Assembly: GCA_024639845.1 (NCBI GenBank)
Contig: JAHEGG010000003.1
Span: 1-64,000, forward strand
Origin: Microbacteriaceae bacterium
Lineage (GTDB): Bacteria > Actinomycetota > Actinomycetes > Actinomycetales > Microbacteriaceae
Reading direction: 5' to 3'
DNA: 64,000 nt
Within the stretch, counting starts at the first letter, position 1, and every line of letters starts with the position of its first letter. The notes under the pieces were generated by a model that saw only the letters and a program-made list of their open reading frames with translations, searched no databases and had not been told where the DNA came from. Made by a program: the position numbers and the translations under genes. Positions 10,359 through 20,673 of this stretch are shown piece after piece.

Positions 10359-11398
10359 CAGAGCACCACCCCGAACTGACGGCTGAACCGAATGTCTGCT
10401 TCGACCATGTCGTGCATGTCTAGAACACCATTACGGAACATCAGAGTGCGTTCGATACCCATTCCGAAAGCGAAACCCTGGTATTCCTCGGGGTCGATGC
10501 CGGCAGCGGCAAGAACGTTGGGGTTCACCATTCCGCAGCCACCCCATTCGACCCAGCGCGCACCGCCCTTGGCGTTTGGGTGCCAAACATCCAGCTCAGC
10601 CGATGGTTCGGTGAATGGAAAAAAGGATGGGCGAAGGCGGATTTTGGCCTCTGGACCGAACATCTGTCGAGCAAAGTGCTCGAGAGTGCCGCGCAAGTCA
10701 GCCATCGTGAGACCCTTGTCGACGGCTAACCCCTCGACCTGGTGAAAGACCGGGGTGTGGGTCGCGTCAAGTTCGTCTGTGCGGAAGACACGGCCCGGGC
10801 AAAGAACATAAACGGGCAGTTCACGCTCGAGGAGCGACCTCACCTGCACCGGAGAAGTGTGGGTGCGCAAAAGAAGGTGGGATTCGATCGGCTCAACGAA
10901 GAAGGTGTCTTGCATGGCACGTGCCGGGTGATCAGCATCGAAATTCAAGGCGTCGAAATTGAACCACTCGCTTTCGAGCTCCGGACCTTCTGCAATCTCC
11001 CAGCCCATTCCGATGAATATGTCGCTGATCTGGTCTTGCAAAAGTGAAAGTGGATGTCTCGCGCCAATGCGAGCTGGCGCTGGGGCTGCAGTTACATCTA
11101 CCGACTCCACTTCGAGCTGTTTTGCCTCTTCAAGCGCCTCGAGTTCGGCCTCTCGAGCCGAGAACGCTTGCTGAAGTTGAGCTCTAGCCTGGCCGATCAA
11201 GGCGCCCGCCGAAGCCTTCTGGTCGTGCGGGAGGTTCTTGAGTTGGGCGTTTAGCTTAGAGACCGCTGACTGCTCCCCCACCGTCGAAACCTTGCTGGCC
11301 CGTAGGCTTGCCAAATCGGATGCTGCGCTGATCGCGCTCACGGCATCCGCGACCGCCGCGGCGATCGTCTCGGGACTGATGGAAATGTTGTGAGACAT
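10358..11398 (-). CDS. pheS: Phenylalanyl-tRNA synthetase alpha subunit
   Basis: Class II aaRS motifs; HPLSLL..., GFAFGMGIERTLM. Confidence 0.97.
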   Translation of the reverse strand: MSHNISISPETIAAAVADAVSAISAASDLASLRASKVSTVGEQSAVSKLNAQLKNLPHDQKASAGALIGQARAQLQQAFSAREAELEALEEAKQLEVESVDVTAAPAPARIGARHPLSLLQDQISDIFIGMGWEIAEGPELESEWFNFDALNFDADHPARAMQDTFFVEPIESHLLLRTHTSPVQVRSLLERELPVYVLCPGRVFRTDELDATHTPVFHQVEGLAVDKGLTMADLRGTLEHFARQMFGPEAKIRLRPSFFPFTEPSAELDVWHPNAKGGARWVEWGGCGMVNPNVLAAAGIDPEEYQGFAFGMGIERTLMFRNGVLDMHDMVEADIRFSRQFGVVL

Positions 11399-11416
11399 AG
11401 GTTTTTAGCCTACCAA

Positions 11417-12211
11417 CTAGCCGTTCTGAGCGAAGGCAGTGCCATACAGGCAAATGCTCGCCGCGGTAGCCAAATTCAAGCTCTCGGCTGCGCCATAAAT
11501 CGGCACCGCCACGATTTTGTCGACTGCAGCCAATACCTCTGGTTCGAAACCCCAGGCCTCGTTGCCGAACACCCAGAGGGTTGGTCTAGCAAGCTCGGAT
11601 GCTGCGATGCTCGGAAGAGCCGCTCCGCTGCCATCGGCCGCGTAGACCTGAAGCCCGGCAGCCTTGGCCGATGCGATGGTTTCTAAGACGTCCACACCCA
11701 CGACAACCGGAAGGTGAAACAGCGAACCCGTGGTGGAACGCACAACCTTCGGATTGTAGACATCCACGCTGTTGTCACTGAGCAAAACTGCGTCTGCGCC
11801 TGCGGCATCGGCTGCACGAAGAACCGTTCCGGCATTGCCAGGATCGCGAATGTTGGCAAGCAATGCAAGGAGGCGAGGCTGTTCCTCTAGAACGTCGTCG
11901 AGCGTTACGTCGAGTTGCTGGCAAATCGCCAAAACGCCCTGAGGAGACTGAGTGTCGACCATGGCTTTGAGCACCAGGTCATTGACCAGCGTGACCTCGA
12001 CCCGAGCGGCCTTCGCGCGCGCGAAAATGTCGGGGTTGGCTTCAACCGATGCTTCGGTTGCATAGATCTCTTGGATCAGTTTGGGACGGTCGAGCGCTTC
12101 TTTTAGGCCTTGAAGCCCTTCAAGCAGAAAGAGCCCGGTCTCAGACCGGGCATCTTTCTTGTTCAGCTTTGCGACCCCGCGAACTCGGTTCGCTTTGGGA
12201 TCAATCAGCAT
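11417..12211 (-). CDS. TrmH/SpoU-family RNA 2'-O-methyltransferase
   Basis: NIRDPGNAGTVLRAADAAGADAV and LWVFGNEAWG motifs. Confidence 0.9.
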   Translation of the reverse strand: MLIDPKANRVRGVAKLNKKDARSETGLFLLEGLQGLKEALDRPKLIQEIYATEASVEANPDIFARAKAARVEVTLVNDLVLKAMVDTQSPQGVLAICQQLDVTLDDVLEEQPRLLALLANIRDPGNAGTVLRAADAAGADAVLLSDNSVDVYNPKVVRSTTGSLFHLPVVVGVDVLETIASAKAAGLQVYAADGSGAALPSIAASELARPTLWVFGNEAWGFEPEVLAAVDKIVAVPIYGAAESLNLATAASICLYGTAFAQNG

Positions 12212-12212
12212 G

Positions 12213-12593
12213 CTAGGCCTTTGGAGCCGAGGTGTCTGCTGGAAGTGCTGCCTTTGCGGTAGCCACGAGGCTTGCGAAGGTGTTTGGCTCGTTCACAGCT
12301 AGCTCGGCCAGGATGCGGCGGTCAACCTCAACGCCAGCCAGGTTGAGACCCTGAATGAAACGGTTGTAAGTGATGCCGTTGGCACGGGCTGCTGCGTTGA
12401 TGCGCTGAATCCAGAGGCGACGGAAGTCGCCCTTGCGGGCACGACGGTCGTTGTATGCGTAGACCAGCGAGTGAAGCATCTGCTGCTTCGCCATGCGGTA
12501 AAGACGCGAGCGCTGGCCACGGTATCCCTGGGCGCGTTCGAGGACTGTGCGGCGCTTCTTGTGCGAGTTGACCGCGTTTTTTACTCTTGCCAT
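12213..12593 (-). CDS. rplT: Ribosomal protein bL20
   Basis: [15 protein letters not shown]..., full-length match to family pattern. Confidence 0.98.
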   Translation of the reverse strand: MARVKNAVNSHKKRRTVLERAQGYRGQRSRLYRMAKQQMLHSLVYAYNDRRARKGDFRRLWIQRINAAARANGITYNRFIQGLNLAGVEVDRRILAELAVNEPNTFASLVATAKAALPADTSAPKA

Positions 12594-12615
12594 TTCTTAC
12601 TCCTAAAGTCTTTCT

Positions 12616-12810
12616 TTACTTGCCGAGCTGGGTCTTGATGGTCTTGAAGTCGGCAGCCGAAACGACCTGGTCCTGGTTTAGGCGACGGGTGCGACGGCTC
12701 GACTTGTGCTCGAGGTTGTGACGCATGTTGATCTGCTGCTTCATCAACTTGCCGCTACCGGTGAAACGGAAACGCTTCTTCGCTCCGGAATGAGTCTTCT
12801 GCTTTGGCAT
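12616..12810 (-). CDS. rpmI: Ribosomal protein bL35
   Basis: [22 protein letters not shown]. Confidence 0.98.
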   Translation of the reverse strand: MPKQKTHSGAKKRFRFTGSGKLMKQQINMRHNLEHKSSRRTRRLNQDQVVSAADFKTIKTQLGK

Positions 12811-12822
12811 TACTTTCTCCTT

Positions 12823-13425
12823 CTATTCGGCAGCTTCCGCTGCCCCTTCTGCCTCTGGCTTTGCTGCGGCGGCTGCCTTGTCGGCGGCTCGCTTCGCATC
12901 AGCCTTGGCCTCAGCCTTGTTTTTTAGCGGACCGATAACCATGACCATGTTTCGACCATCGATCGACGGGGTCGACTCGATGGAACCAAATTCGGTCACT
13001 TCTTCGGCAAGCTTCTGAAGCAGCTTGATGCCCATCTCTGGGCGCGACTGCTCGCGACCGCGGAACACCACGATCACCTTGACCTTGTCACCGGCCTTCA
13101 AGAAGCGTTCGATTTGTCCGCGCTTGGTGCCGTAATCGTGGGAATCAATCTTGAGCCCGAATCGAACCGTCTTGAGAACCGTGTTTACTTGGTTCTTTCT
13201 AGCTTCGCGAACCTTCTGGGCTGCTTCGTATTTGAATTTCCCGAAGTCCATAAGCTTCGCAACCGGTGGTTTCGACATTGGCGCTACTTCGACTAGGTCA
13301 AGATCTGCTTCTTGAGCCATACGTAGTGCGTCTTCGATTCGAACTACACCGATTTGCTCACCGTTTGGTCCGACAAGTCGAACTTCCGGCACGCGAATGC
13401 GGTCGTTGATGCGTGGATCGCTGAT
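12823..13425 (-). CDS. infC: Translation initiation factor IF-3, probable ATC start at 13425
   Basis: [28 protein letters not shown]; strong SD AGAGGAG (13431-13437) 5 nt before ATC (13423-13425). The ORF track extends in frame to a GTG at 13455 with poor SD. Confidence 0.93.
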   Translation of the reverse strand: MSDPRINDRIRVPEVRLVGPNGEQIGVVRIEDALRMAQEADLDLVEVAPMSKPPVAKLMDFGKFKYEAAQKVREARKNQVNTVLKTVRFGLKIDSHDYGTKRGQIERFLKAGDKVKVIVVFRGREQSRPEMGIKLLQKLAEEVTEFGSIESTPSIDGRNMVMVIGPLKNKAEAKADAKRAADKAAAAAKPEAEGAAEAAE

Positions 13426-13618
13426 TGCTGCTCCTCTGACGTGACAAACGGCCACGCCTCAGTAAAACTGGAGCGCACAGAAACGAAAGTTTCCAAGCTT
13501 TACCCGGCCATCTTTTGAAGCGATGAACGCGGGTGGGAAATGAATCCACTTCTGACCGAGTTGTCCTCGGAGCCATCCGCTAGCCTAGCAGATAGACACC
13601 CAAAAGGAGAACCCCCAA

Positions 13619-13975
13619 TTGTCAGAATCTCAAGAATCGTTTTCGTTCACCGACGTGAGCGGGCAGATCCGTGACATTGCCGAGGTTCCAGCGGTTGAAA
13701 TCATTAACACGACCGCGGTGCACCTAATGAGTGCCGCAGCGGTTCAGGTGGGGCTTGGCGACGATGGCCATCCAGCCGATCTCGACGAAGCCCGCAAGCT
13801 CATCACCGCTCTTGCCGGACTTGTTACGGCGGCGGCACCAGAGGTTGGCGACCACCACGCGCGTCCACTTCGAGACGGGTTACGTGCTCTTCAGTTGGCG
13901 TTTCGCGAAGCATCCGTGATCAAGGATGCACCAGGAGCGGGACCTGGCGAGAAGTACACCGGTCCGGTCAACTAG
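13619..13975 (+). CDS. DUF1844 family protein, TTG start
   Basis: Conserved actinobacterial neighbour of infC; SD AAGGAGA upstream of TTG. Confidence 0.8.
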   Translation: MSESQESFSFTDVSGQIRDIAEVPAVEIINTTAVHLMSAAAVQVGLGDDGHPADLDEARKLITALAGLVTAAAPEVGDHHARPLRDGLRALQLAFREASVIKDAPGAGPGEKYTGPVN

Positions 13976-14747
13976 TCAGTTTGACCCGAAGCGAATCAAC
14001 GTATTCTGCAATGTCGTGGCTCGCCGCCAGCGACTTGGCTAAACCCTGAAGTACCCGATCGAGTTCGTCGCGATCTAGACCGCCGACCAACCTCAGTTCC
14101 AGCTGTACCTCGGCAGCGGCCAACACCGACTGCGGGTCGATGTCGCGCAGTTCGAATCCGAGAATCTCGGGGCTGCCTGAAGTCGCCTCGGCAAAAGCCG
14201 CGTGCACACGCTCATCCTTGGTCGGATGAAGCCACGGCAAACCCTGTGCGACGGCAGCAATAGCGGGACGTCGCAAGACGAACTCGGTCTGACTTCCGGG
14301 GTCGAGAATCATTCTTGTGTTCTGCTCTTGCGCTGCGGCGAGCGCAGCCTTGACGGCATCAACTGGCACTGGACGGGCAGAGGGGTTCCAAGCCTTCATC
14401 GAGTCGACCGAACTAAAGACCGGGAGTCCGTCTTGCTGGTCTGGCGTCTCGACAGTGACGATCGAAAGTTCGGCACTCTTGTCGACGGTGTGGCCGTGGG
14501 CCCCAACCTCGGACTCCCCCAGGTTTGCGAGCAGCGGAACCAACAGGCGAGCCGCTCTAACTGCGTCAACAACATTCTCGACGGAACCAGTGCCCGCTCG
14601 TAGCTTGTCGATAGCGTCGATCAGCGCTGGGTCGGCCGAGCCATCGTCGCCGGCAAAGTTGTTCGGTTCGAACGCCCGACCTTCCCAGGGAACGCCGGCC
14701 GAATCGGATAGCGGATTCTGGTTATACAGGTGGTCGTGCTCGCCCAT
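13968..14747 (-). CDS. SseB-family protein
   Basis: SseB-like N-terminal/C-terminal layout; conserved position next to the his cluster. Confidence 0.7.
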   Translation of the reverse strand: MGEHDHLYNQNPLSDSAGVPWEGRAFEPNNFAGDDGSADPALIDAIDKLRAGTGSVENVVDAVRAARLLVPLLANLGESEVGAHGHTVDKSAELSIVTVETPDQQDGLPVFSSVDSMKAWNPSARPVPVDAVKAALAAAQEQNTRMILDPGSQTEFVLRRPAIAAVAQGLPWLHPTKDERVHAAFAEATSGSPEILGFELRDIDPQSVLAAAEVQLELRLVGGLDRDELDRVLQGLAKSLAASHDIAEYVDSLRVKLTS

Positions 14748-14758
14748 TGGTCTCTGGC

Positions 14759-15493
14759 CTAGCGTCGATTCGCAATTTCGAGCGCTTGCTCGAGCGAGAA
14801 CTTGCCTGCATAAAGAGATTTGCCGAGGATTGCGCCCTCGAGCCCTAGGCCAACCAACTCGCGCAGGTCAGTGATGTCTTGAAGCGATGAGATGCCACCA
14901 GACGCAACGACCGGCTTTTCGGTGCGAGCCATGACCTCACGTAGTAGCTCGATGTTCGGGCCCTTTAGCGTGCCGTCTTTGGTGACATCGGTGACCACGT
15001 AGCGCGCGCAGCCATCGGCCTCGAGACGAGCAAGAACCTCGAACAGGTCGCCGCCCTCTTTGGTCCAGCCTCGTGCAGCCAAGGTCGTGCCACGCACATC
15101 TAGGCCCACGGCCACCGCGTCACCGAAACGAGCGATGACCTTGCTTGTCCATTCGGGATCTTCGAGTGCGGCAGTGCCAAGATTCACTCGTGTGGCACCT
15201 GCCTCGAGTGCTGCCTCTAGCGAGGCGTCATCGCGAATGCCTCCAGAAAGTTCGATTTTTACCGAGGATGCTGCGCTCACGACTTCGCGAATAATCGCGC
15301 GGTTTTCGCCGCGACCGAAGGCTGCGTCAAGATCGACGAGGTGGATCCATTCGGCACCAGCATCGATCCACTGCATGGCCGCTTCAACGGGGTCACCGTA
15401 ATCGGTTTCGCTGCCGGCCTCACCCTGAGTCAGGCGAACAGCCTTGCCGGCAGCAACATCCACTGCCGGTAGCAGTTCGAGGTATTCGTACAT
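14759..15493 (-). CDS. priA: Phosphoribosyl isomerase A (HisA/PriA; actinobacterial PriA also has TrpF activity)
   Basis: [15 protein letters not shown]..., (beta/alpha)8 HisA-type motifs. Confidence 0.92.
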   Translation of the reverse strand: MYEYLELLPAVDVAAGKAVRLTQGEAGSETDYGDPVEAAMQWIDAGAEWIHLVDLDAAFGRGENRAIIREVVSAASSVKIELSGGIRDDASLEAALEAGATRVNLGTAALEDPEWTSKVIARFGDAVAVGLDVRGTTLAARGWTKEGGDLFEVLARLEADGCARYVVTDVTKDGTLKGPNIELLREVMARTEKPVVASGGISSLQDITDLRELVGLGLEGAILGKSLYAGKFSLEQALEIANRR

Positions 15494-15500
15494 AGTTCTC

Positions 15501-16133
15501 CTAAAGGGTCGAAACCCAGTTGGTCAAGAGTCGGATTCCGGCAGGTCCAGATTTTTCGGGGTGAAACTGGGTTGCCGAGAGTGCACCAGCTTCGAAAGCC
15601 GCGACGAACTTTTGGTCGTAGTCAGACCACGTCACCTTTGGCGGAATGAATGCGCCCACTGCTTCAAGCTTCCATTCGGTCACTCCGTATGAGTGCACAA
15701 AATAAAAGCGTTCGTTCTCTATGCCCTCGAAAAGCTTGGAGCCGTCAGCCGCATCGACCGTGTTCCAGCCGATGTGTGGCAGCTTCGGTGAGGCGAGCTT
15801 TTCAACCACTCCTGGAACCTGCCCGAGCCCGGGTGTTTCGAGACCGTGCTCGACACCTAGTTCAAAAAGCACTTGCATGCCCACGCAAATGCCAAGCACC
15901 GGCCTTGCGGCCGCAAGCCGCTGATCGATTAGCCGCGCGCCGCCGATCGAGTTGAGTTGATCCATAACGGCACCAAAAGCGCCAACGCCGGGAACGACAA
16001 GTCCATCAGCGGCGGCCACCTTTTTTGGATCGGCGGTGAGTTCAACATCCGCGCCGGTGGCAGCGAGTGCCTTCAGTGCCGAGTGAACATTGCCGCTGCC
16101 ATAGTCCAAGACGACTACGCGGCTAGCTGTCAC
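15501..16133 (-). CDS. hisH: Imidazole glycerol phosphate synthase, glutaminase subunit
   Basis: [18 protein letters not shown] nucleophile elbow, FHPEKSG. Confidence 0.96.
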   Translation of the reverse strand: MTASRVVVLDYGSGNVHSALKALAATGADVELTADPKKVAAADGLVVPGVGAFGAVMDQLNSIGGARLIDQRLAAARPVLGICVGMQVLFELGVEHGLETPGLGQVPGVVEKLASPKLPHIGWNTVDAADGSKLFEGIENERFYFVHSYGVTEWKLEAVGAFIPPKVTWSDYDQKFVAAFEAGALSATQFHPEKSGPAGIRLLTNWVSTL

Positions 16134-16729
16134 AGAGCACCCTTGGTTGAAGGGATTCCCTGCACTCGCGAGTCGAGTTCTACGGCCTTGCGGAACGCAC
16201 GAGCAAAAGCCTTGAATTCGGTCTCGGCTATGTGGTGCGGGTCGCGCCCGTCTAGAACGGTGACGTGAACGGTGAGTCCGCCATTAAGCGAAATCGCTTC
16301 AAAAACGTGACGTACCAGCGAGCCGGTGAAGTGTCCACCAATCAGGTGGTATTCGAAACCCGCAGGTTCACCGGTGTGAACTAGGTATGGACGCCCGGAG
16401 ACATCGACAACGGCACGAACCAGAGCATCGTCTAGAGGAACGGTGGCGTCGCCATAGCGAGAGATGCCCGACTTGTCGCCAAGAGCCTGCTTGATTGCCT
16501 GCCCAAGAACAATGGCCGTGTCTTCGACTGTGTGGTGGGCGTCGATGTGTGTGTCGCCGGAGGCTTTGATGTTCAGGTCGACCAGCGAGTGCTTTGCAAA
16601 GGCGGTGAGCAGGTGGTCAAAAAATGGTACGGAAGTGTCAATCGACGATTTTCCGGTGCCATCCAGGTTGATGGTCAAGTCGATCGACGACTCGGAAGTT
16701 TTGCGTTGAAGCGAAACCGACCTGCTCAT
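16130..16729 (-). CDS. hisB: Imidazoleglycerol-phosphate dehydratase (start set to MSRSVSLQ...)
   Basis: [11 protein letters not shown] motif; SD AAAGGTAA before ATG at 16729; ORF track start 16771 is probably too long. Confidence 0.95.
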   Translation of the reverse strand: MSRSVSLQRKTSESSIDLTINLDGTGKSSIDTSVPFFDHLLTAFAKHSLVDLNIKASGDTHIDAHHTVEDTAIVLGQAIKQALGDKSGISRYGDATVPLDDALVRAVVDVSGRPYLVHTGEPAGFEYHLIGGHFTGSLVRHVFEAISLNGGLTVHVTVLDGRDPHHIAETEFKAFARAFRKAVELDSRVQGIPSTKGAL

Positions 16730-16773
16730 GGAATTACCTTTCGCAAAAAGCGACATTGGGGATGCCAACAAGT

Positions 16774-17853
16774 CTAGTTGTGAATGACTTCTCTTAGGGC
16801 ATCCAAAAATGCGGTCGTCTCGGATGCTGTGCCAGCAGTCACACGCAGTGTGCCATCGATCCCCACGTTTCGCACGAGCACTCCTCGATCGAGAAGCTTC
16901 TGCCAGGTTTGGGCAGGGTCGGCCAAGCCCCCGAAGAGTACAAAGTTTGAATCGCTGCGGAACGGGTCAAGTCCCATAGCCGCCAATTCAATGACTAGTC
17001 GGTCACGCTGTTCACGGATGTCGGCCACAGCGGCCAGCATGACCTGCGAGTGATCGAGTGCCGCCTCGGCAGCGCCCTGGGTAAATGCGCTCAGGTGATA
17101 CGGCAATCTGACCAATCTCAAAGCATCGACCACGGCAGCGTCGGCCGCAAGGTAACCAACTCTGGCTCCGGCGAATGCGAAGGCCTTGGACATGGTGCGA
17201 GAGACAAGAAGTCGCGGGCGACCAGGTAGCAGCGAGATTGCACTCTGCGCACCGTCCGTCGCGAACTCGGCGTATGCCTCGTCGACTACGACGATGCCAT
17301 CGGTCGCGGCATAGACAGCTTCGATCACCTCGAGCCCCAGCGGAGTGCCGGTTGGGTTGTTCGGGGAACACAACAAAACGATGTTCGGCACGTGGAGTTT
17401 GACCTGGGCGGCAGCGAATTCGGGGGTAAGTTCATAGCGGTCAAGTCGACCGGCTCGAACATATTCGGTTTCGGTGCCCTGCGCGATGATCGAATACATC
17501 GAATAAGTCGGCTCGAAACCGAGGGCTTTTCGATTCGGCCCGCCGAACGCCTGAAAGATTTGCTGAATCACTTCGTTTGATCCATTGGCCGCCCAGATTT
17601 GTTCGGGCACGAGACCGAAGCCCAGGTAGTTCGCGAGCCGCTGGCGTAGCTGCATGAATTCGCGGTCTGGATAACGGTTTACTTGTTCGACCGCCTCGGC
17701 AATGCGGGCGATGATGTCTGCCTTGACTTCGGCAGGAAGAGGGTGAGTGTTTTCGTTGACATTCAGCGCAACCGGAACGTGTATCTGCGGCGCACCGTAT
17801 GGTTGGCGGCCCTTGAGCGAATCACGTAGCGGAAGGTCTGAAAGATTGGTCAC
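16774..17853 (-). CDS. hisC: Histidinol-phosphate aminotransferase
   Basis: [20 protein letters not shown]-lysine motif; operon with hisB/hisH/priA; GTG start. Confidence 0.95.
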   Translation of the reverse strand: MTNLSDLPLRDSLKGRQPYGAPQIHVPVALNVNENTHPLPAEVKADIIARIAEAVEQVNRYPDREFMQLRQRLANYLGFGLVPEQIWAANGSNEVIQQIFQAFGGPNRKALGFEPTYSMYSIIAQGTETEYVRAGRLDRYELTPEFAAAQVKLHVPNIVLLCSPNNPTGTPLGLEVIEAVYAATDGIVVVDEAYAEFATDGAQSAISLLPGRPRLLVSRTMSKAFAFAGARVGYLAADAAVVDALRLVRLPYHLSAFTQGAAEAALDHSQVMLAAVADIREQRDRLVIELAAMGLDPFRSDSNFVLFGGLADPAQTWQKLLDRGVLVRNVGIDGTLRVTAGTASETTAFLDALREVIHN

Positions 17854-17902
17854 CAGACAAGATTACCGCCCGTGCCTGCTTGAACCGAAGCCACAGAACG
17901 AC

Positions 17903-18247
17903 CTAGTGCTTTGGGAGGGCGAGTTGCTGGCCCGGCTGAAGCGCTGTGTCATCCAGGGCATTGAGTTCTACGATTGCGGCTATCCAGTCGCGCTGATCTT
18001 GACCCTGAGCAAAAGTGCCTGCTAGCGACCAAAGGGTGTCTCCGCTGTGCACCGTGATGTATTCGAAGGTGACGTTGGCAACCTGGTTGCTCGCCTGCGC
18101 CTGGCCGGTAGCCGCAAAGCCTGCGATCGTGCCGCCCAGAGCGAGCGCCAGCACCAGACCGACAGCCATGCGACGGCGGCGATAAACGGCCTGGGTCGGA
18201 ACTGCCTTGGTGATCGACTTTGGGGCTACGATCTGCTGTGCATTCAT
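17903..18247 (-). CDS. Small membrane-anchored LysM-domain protein, probable SOS-induced cell-envelope/division factor (YneA/ChiZ-like position)
   Basis: TM segment MAVGLVLALALGGTIAGFAATG then LysM YITVHSGDTLWSLAGTF...; ATG at 18247 with SD AAGGAG; SOS box just upstream; divergent from lexA. Confidence 0.85.
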   Translation of the reverse strand: MNAQQIVAPKSITKAVPTQAVYRRRRMAVGLVLALALGGTIAGFAATGQAQASNQVANVTFEYITVHSGDTLWSLAGTFAQGQDQRDWIAAIVELNALDDTALQPGQQLALPKH

Positions 18248-18279
18248 GTTGGTGCTCCTTGGATCTTCGAAATTCTGTT

Positions 18280-18295
18280 TCGAACAAGTGTTCGA
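18280..18295. promoter_or_regulatory. LexA (SOS) box TCGAACAAGTGTTCGA
   Basis: Match to the actinobacterial/Bacillus-type consensus with perfectly palindromic half-sites TCGAAC-N4-GTTCGA, upstream of the LysM gene. Confidence 0.9.
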
Positions 18296-18382
18296 TAAAC
18301 ATAGAATAAGCCGACCCACCGACATCATGTCAAGACTTTTTTGTAAATTTGTTCGAAAATGTTCTTGAAACCTAGAGTTTCT

Positions 18383-18398
18383 TCGAATAGAGTTTCGA
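18383..18398. promoter_or_regulatory. LexA (SOS) box TCGAATAGAGTTTCGA, near lexA
   Basis: Near-consensus TCGAAN-N4-NTTCGA 43 bp upstream of the lexA ATG. Confidence 0.8.
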
Positions 18399-18440
18399 TA
18401 AAGTCGCCGTGATGCGGTTGAAAACGAAAGGCAGCCAAGG

Positions 18441-19076
18441 ATGAACGAAAAAGATTTGACCGACATTCAGTCGAAGATCATGCAAGCAATCGTCGCCTAC
18501 CGCAACGAAAAGGGCTACAACCCGACCATGCGTGAAGTCGGCGAAGCGGTCGGGCTCTCGTCGGTGTCATCCGTGTCTTATCAACTGAGCCAGTTGCGCG
18601 AGCGCGGCTATCTGAACAAGGCCGAAGCAGGGCAACGAGCCATGGATGTTCTCAAATCGGTTTCCGGACTAGTTGACGAAAACGGGCGCTCCACCGCAGA
18701 CAACGTGACCAGCATCCCGGTGGTCGGCCGAATCGCAGCTGGTGGCCCGATTCTTGCTGAGCAAAACATCGAAAACCACTTCACGCTGCCTCGTGAATTG
18801 GTTGGCAACGGTGACCTGTTCATCCTGAAGGTGTCTGGCGATTCGATGATCGATGCGGCTATTTGCGACGGTGACTGGGTTGTCGTTCGCCAGCAACAAA
18901 CGGCCGACAACGGCGACATCGTGGCCGCACTCCTAGAGGACTCCGCCACAGTCAAAGTTTTCAAGCAGACAAACGGGCAAACCTGGCTGCTCCCCCGAAA
19001 CTCGGCCTACGACCCGATCGACGGCACACATGCTGTGATTATGGGCAAGGTTGTTTCGGTCATCCGCTCGATTTAG
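18441..19076 (+). CDS. lexA: SOS repressor LexA
   Basis: wHTH N-terminus; Ala-Gly cleavage site (RIAAGGPI), catalytic Ser (GDSMIDA) and Lys (ATVKVF). Confidence 0.97.
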   Translation: MNEKDLTDIQSKIMQAIVAYRNEKGYNPTMREVGEAVGLSSVSSVSYQLSQLRERGYLNKAEAGQRAMDVLKSVSGLVDENGRSTADNVTSIPVVGRIAAGGPILAEQNIENHFTLPRELVGNGDLFILKVSGDSMIDAAICDGDWVVVRQQQTADNGDIVAALLEDSATVKVFKQTNGQTWLLPRNSAYDPIDGTHAVIMGKVVSVIRSI

Positions 19077-19127
19077 CCGCGCCAAGCCGAGCGCTGAGCC
19101 TGAGTCCTAGGCGCGAAGCCTGTTCTT

Positions 19128-20630
19128 TTACAACTGCTGGTATTCAAGCAATTCGGAAGCCAGATCGGATCGTACCATGGCCACTACCAGAGTTCCATCC
19201 TCGACATATTCAAGCGAGATAATCCGGCTGTTCAGGTGCATACGTGAAACTAAGTCACCTCTCGAATAAGGCACAAGAACTTTCACCCTGACATTTGGCT
19301 CAGGTAGCATGCTGGCGATGCGCTGCTGCAATTCTGCGATTCCCTCACCAGTGCGAGCAGAAACTCCAATGCTGTCCGGTTCCATGCCGCGAAGAGCCAT
19401 GCGCTGAGTCTGGTCAGCTAAGTCAATCTTGTTGAAAACGATCAACTCTGGGATGTTGCGCGCGCCAACATCGCCGATCACATCTCTCACGGTTGCGATC
19501 TGACTGGCTGGGTCCGGATGAGAGGCATCGACCACGTGAACCACAAGATCGCTCCCCTCGATCTCCTCGAGGGTCGACCGAAAAGCCTCGACGAGTTGGT
19601 GAGGGAGGTTGCGCACGAACCCGACCGTGTCGGCAAGTGTGTAGGCGCGGCCATCCGGGGTCTGGGTCTTGCGAACAGTTGGGTCTAACGTGGCAAAAAG
19701 TGCGTTTTCAACCAAGACGCCGGCTTCGGTGATGCGGTTCAAAAGCGAAGACTTTCCAGCATTGGTGTAGCCCGCGATTGCTACCGAGGGAACCGCATTC
19801 TTGTTGCGATTTGAGCGCTTGGTTTCGCGCGCCGGTTTCATTTCGGCAATCTGCTTGCGAAGCTTTGCCATCCGGGTGTTGATTCTGCGACGATCGAGCT
19901 CGATCTTGGTTTCACCGGGTCCGCGCGATCCCATACCGACACCGCCAGCCGCCTGACCACCGGCCTGACGAGACATCGATTCACCCCAACCGCGAAGCCG
20001 CGGAAGCAAGTATTCGAGCTGCGCAAGTTCAACCTGCGCCTTTCCTTCGCGGCTCTTGGCGTGCTGGGCAAAGATATCTAAAATCACGGCAGTGCGGTCG
20101 ATGACTTTGATCTTGACCACATCTTCAAGCGCTCTTCGCTGGGATGGAGCAAGCTCAGTATCGGCAATCACGGTGTCTGCACCCGTGGCAATCACCATCT
20201 GACGAAGCTCGGCAGCCTTACCTTTTCCTAGATAGGTCGCAGGGTCGGGATGGCTGCGCCGTTGAAGAAGACCGTCGAGAACCTGCGAACCTGCCGTCTC
20301 GGCGAGGGCCGCCAGCTCTCTCAGAGAGTTTTCGGCATCCTCTAAAGTTTGTTCTCCCCAAAGCCCGATGAGCAAAACCTTTTCAAGCCGCAGTTGGCGG
20401 TATTCGACATCGCTGATGTCTTCCAGCTCTGTGCTGAGTCCGGCCACGCGGCGAAGAGCGGCGCGTTCTTCGAGGTCGAGTTGGTCACCATCCGAGTCGG
20501 AATGACCGTGAGTGTCGCTGGCACCGAGCGCTTCTGCCCGAGCGCCTCTTCTGAGGATGCGGTCGATGGCAGCCTCGGAGCGTGTAGCGCTAGAGGCTTC
20601 GTCGTCTGGAATCAGCGGACTGTTACTCAT
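19128..20630 (-). CDS. hflX: GTPase HflX
   Basis: GYTNAGKSSLLNRIT, DTVGFVRNLPHQLVEAF. Confidence 0.95.
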   Translation of the reverse strand: MSNSPLIPDDEASSATRSEAAIDRILRRGARAEALGASDTHGHSDSDGDQLDLEERAALRRVAGLSTELEDISDVEYRQLRLEKVLLIGLWGEQTLEDAENSLRELAALAETAGSQVLDGLLQRRSHPDPATYLGKGKAAELRQMVIATGADTVIADTELAPSQRRALEDVVKIKVIDRTAVILDIFAQHAKSREGKAQVELAQLEYLLPRLRGWGESMSRQAGGQAAGGVGMGSRGPGETKIELDRRRINTRMAKLRKQIAEMKPARETKRSNRNKNAVPSVAIAGYTNAGKSSLLNRITEAGVLVENALFATLDPTVRKTQTPDGRAYTLADTVGFVRNLPHQLVEAFRSTLEEIEGSDLVVHVVDASHPDPASQIATVRDVIGDVGARNIPELIVFNKIDLADQTQRMALRGMEPDSIGVSARTGEGIAELQQRIASMLPEPNVRVKVLVPYSRGDLVSRMHLNSRIISLEYVEDGTLVVAMVRSDLASELLEYQQL

Positions 20631-20673
20631 CTGGAACTAACACTAATCGCGCCGGTGGGTATAGATTGACGCT

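Noticed and set aside
9714-10379. 221-aa plus-strand ORF
   Set aside because: Antisense to pheT; no independent support.
18351-18368. Third SOS-box-like sequence GTTCGAAAATGTTCTTGA between LysM and lexA
   Set aside because: Second half-site deviates too much from NTTCGA; kept only as a weak possibility.
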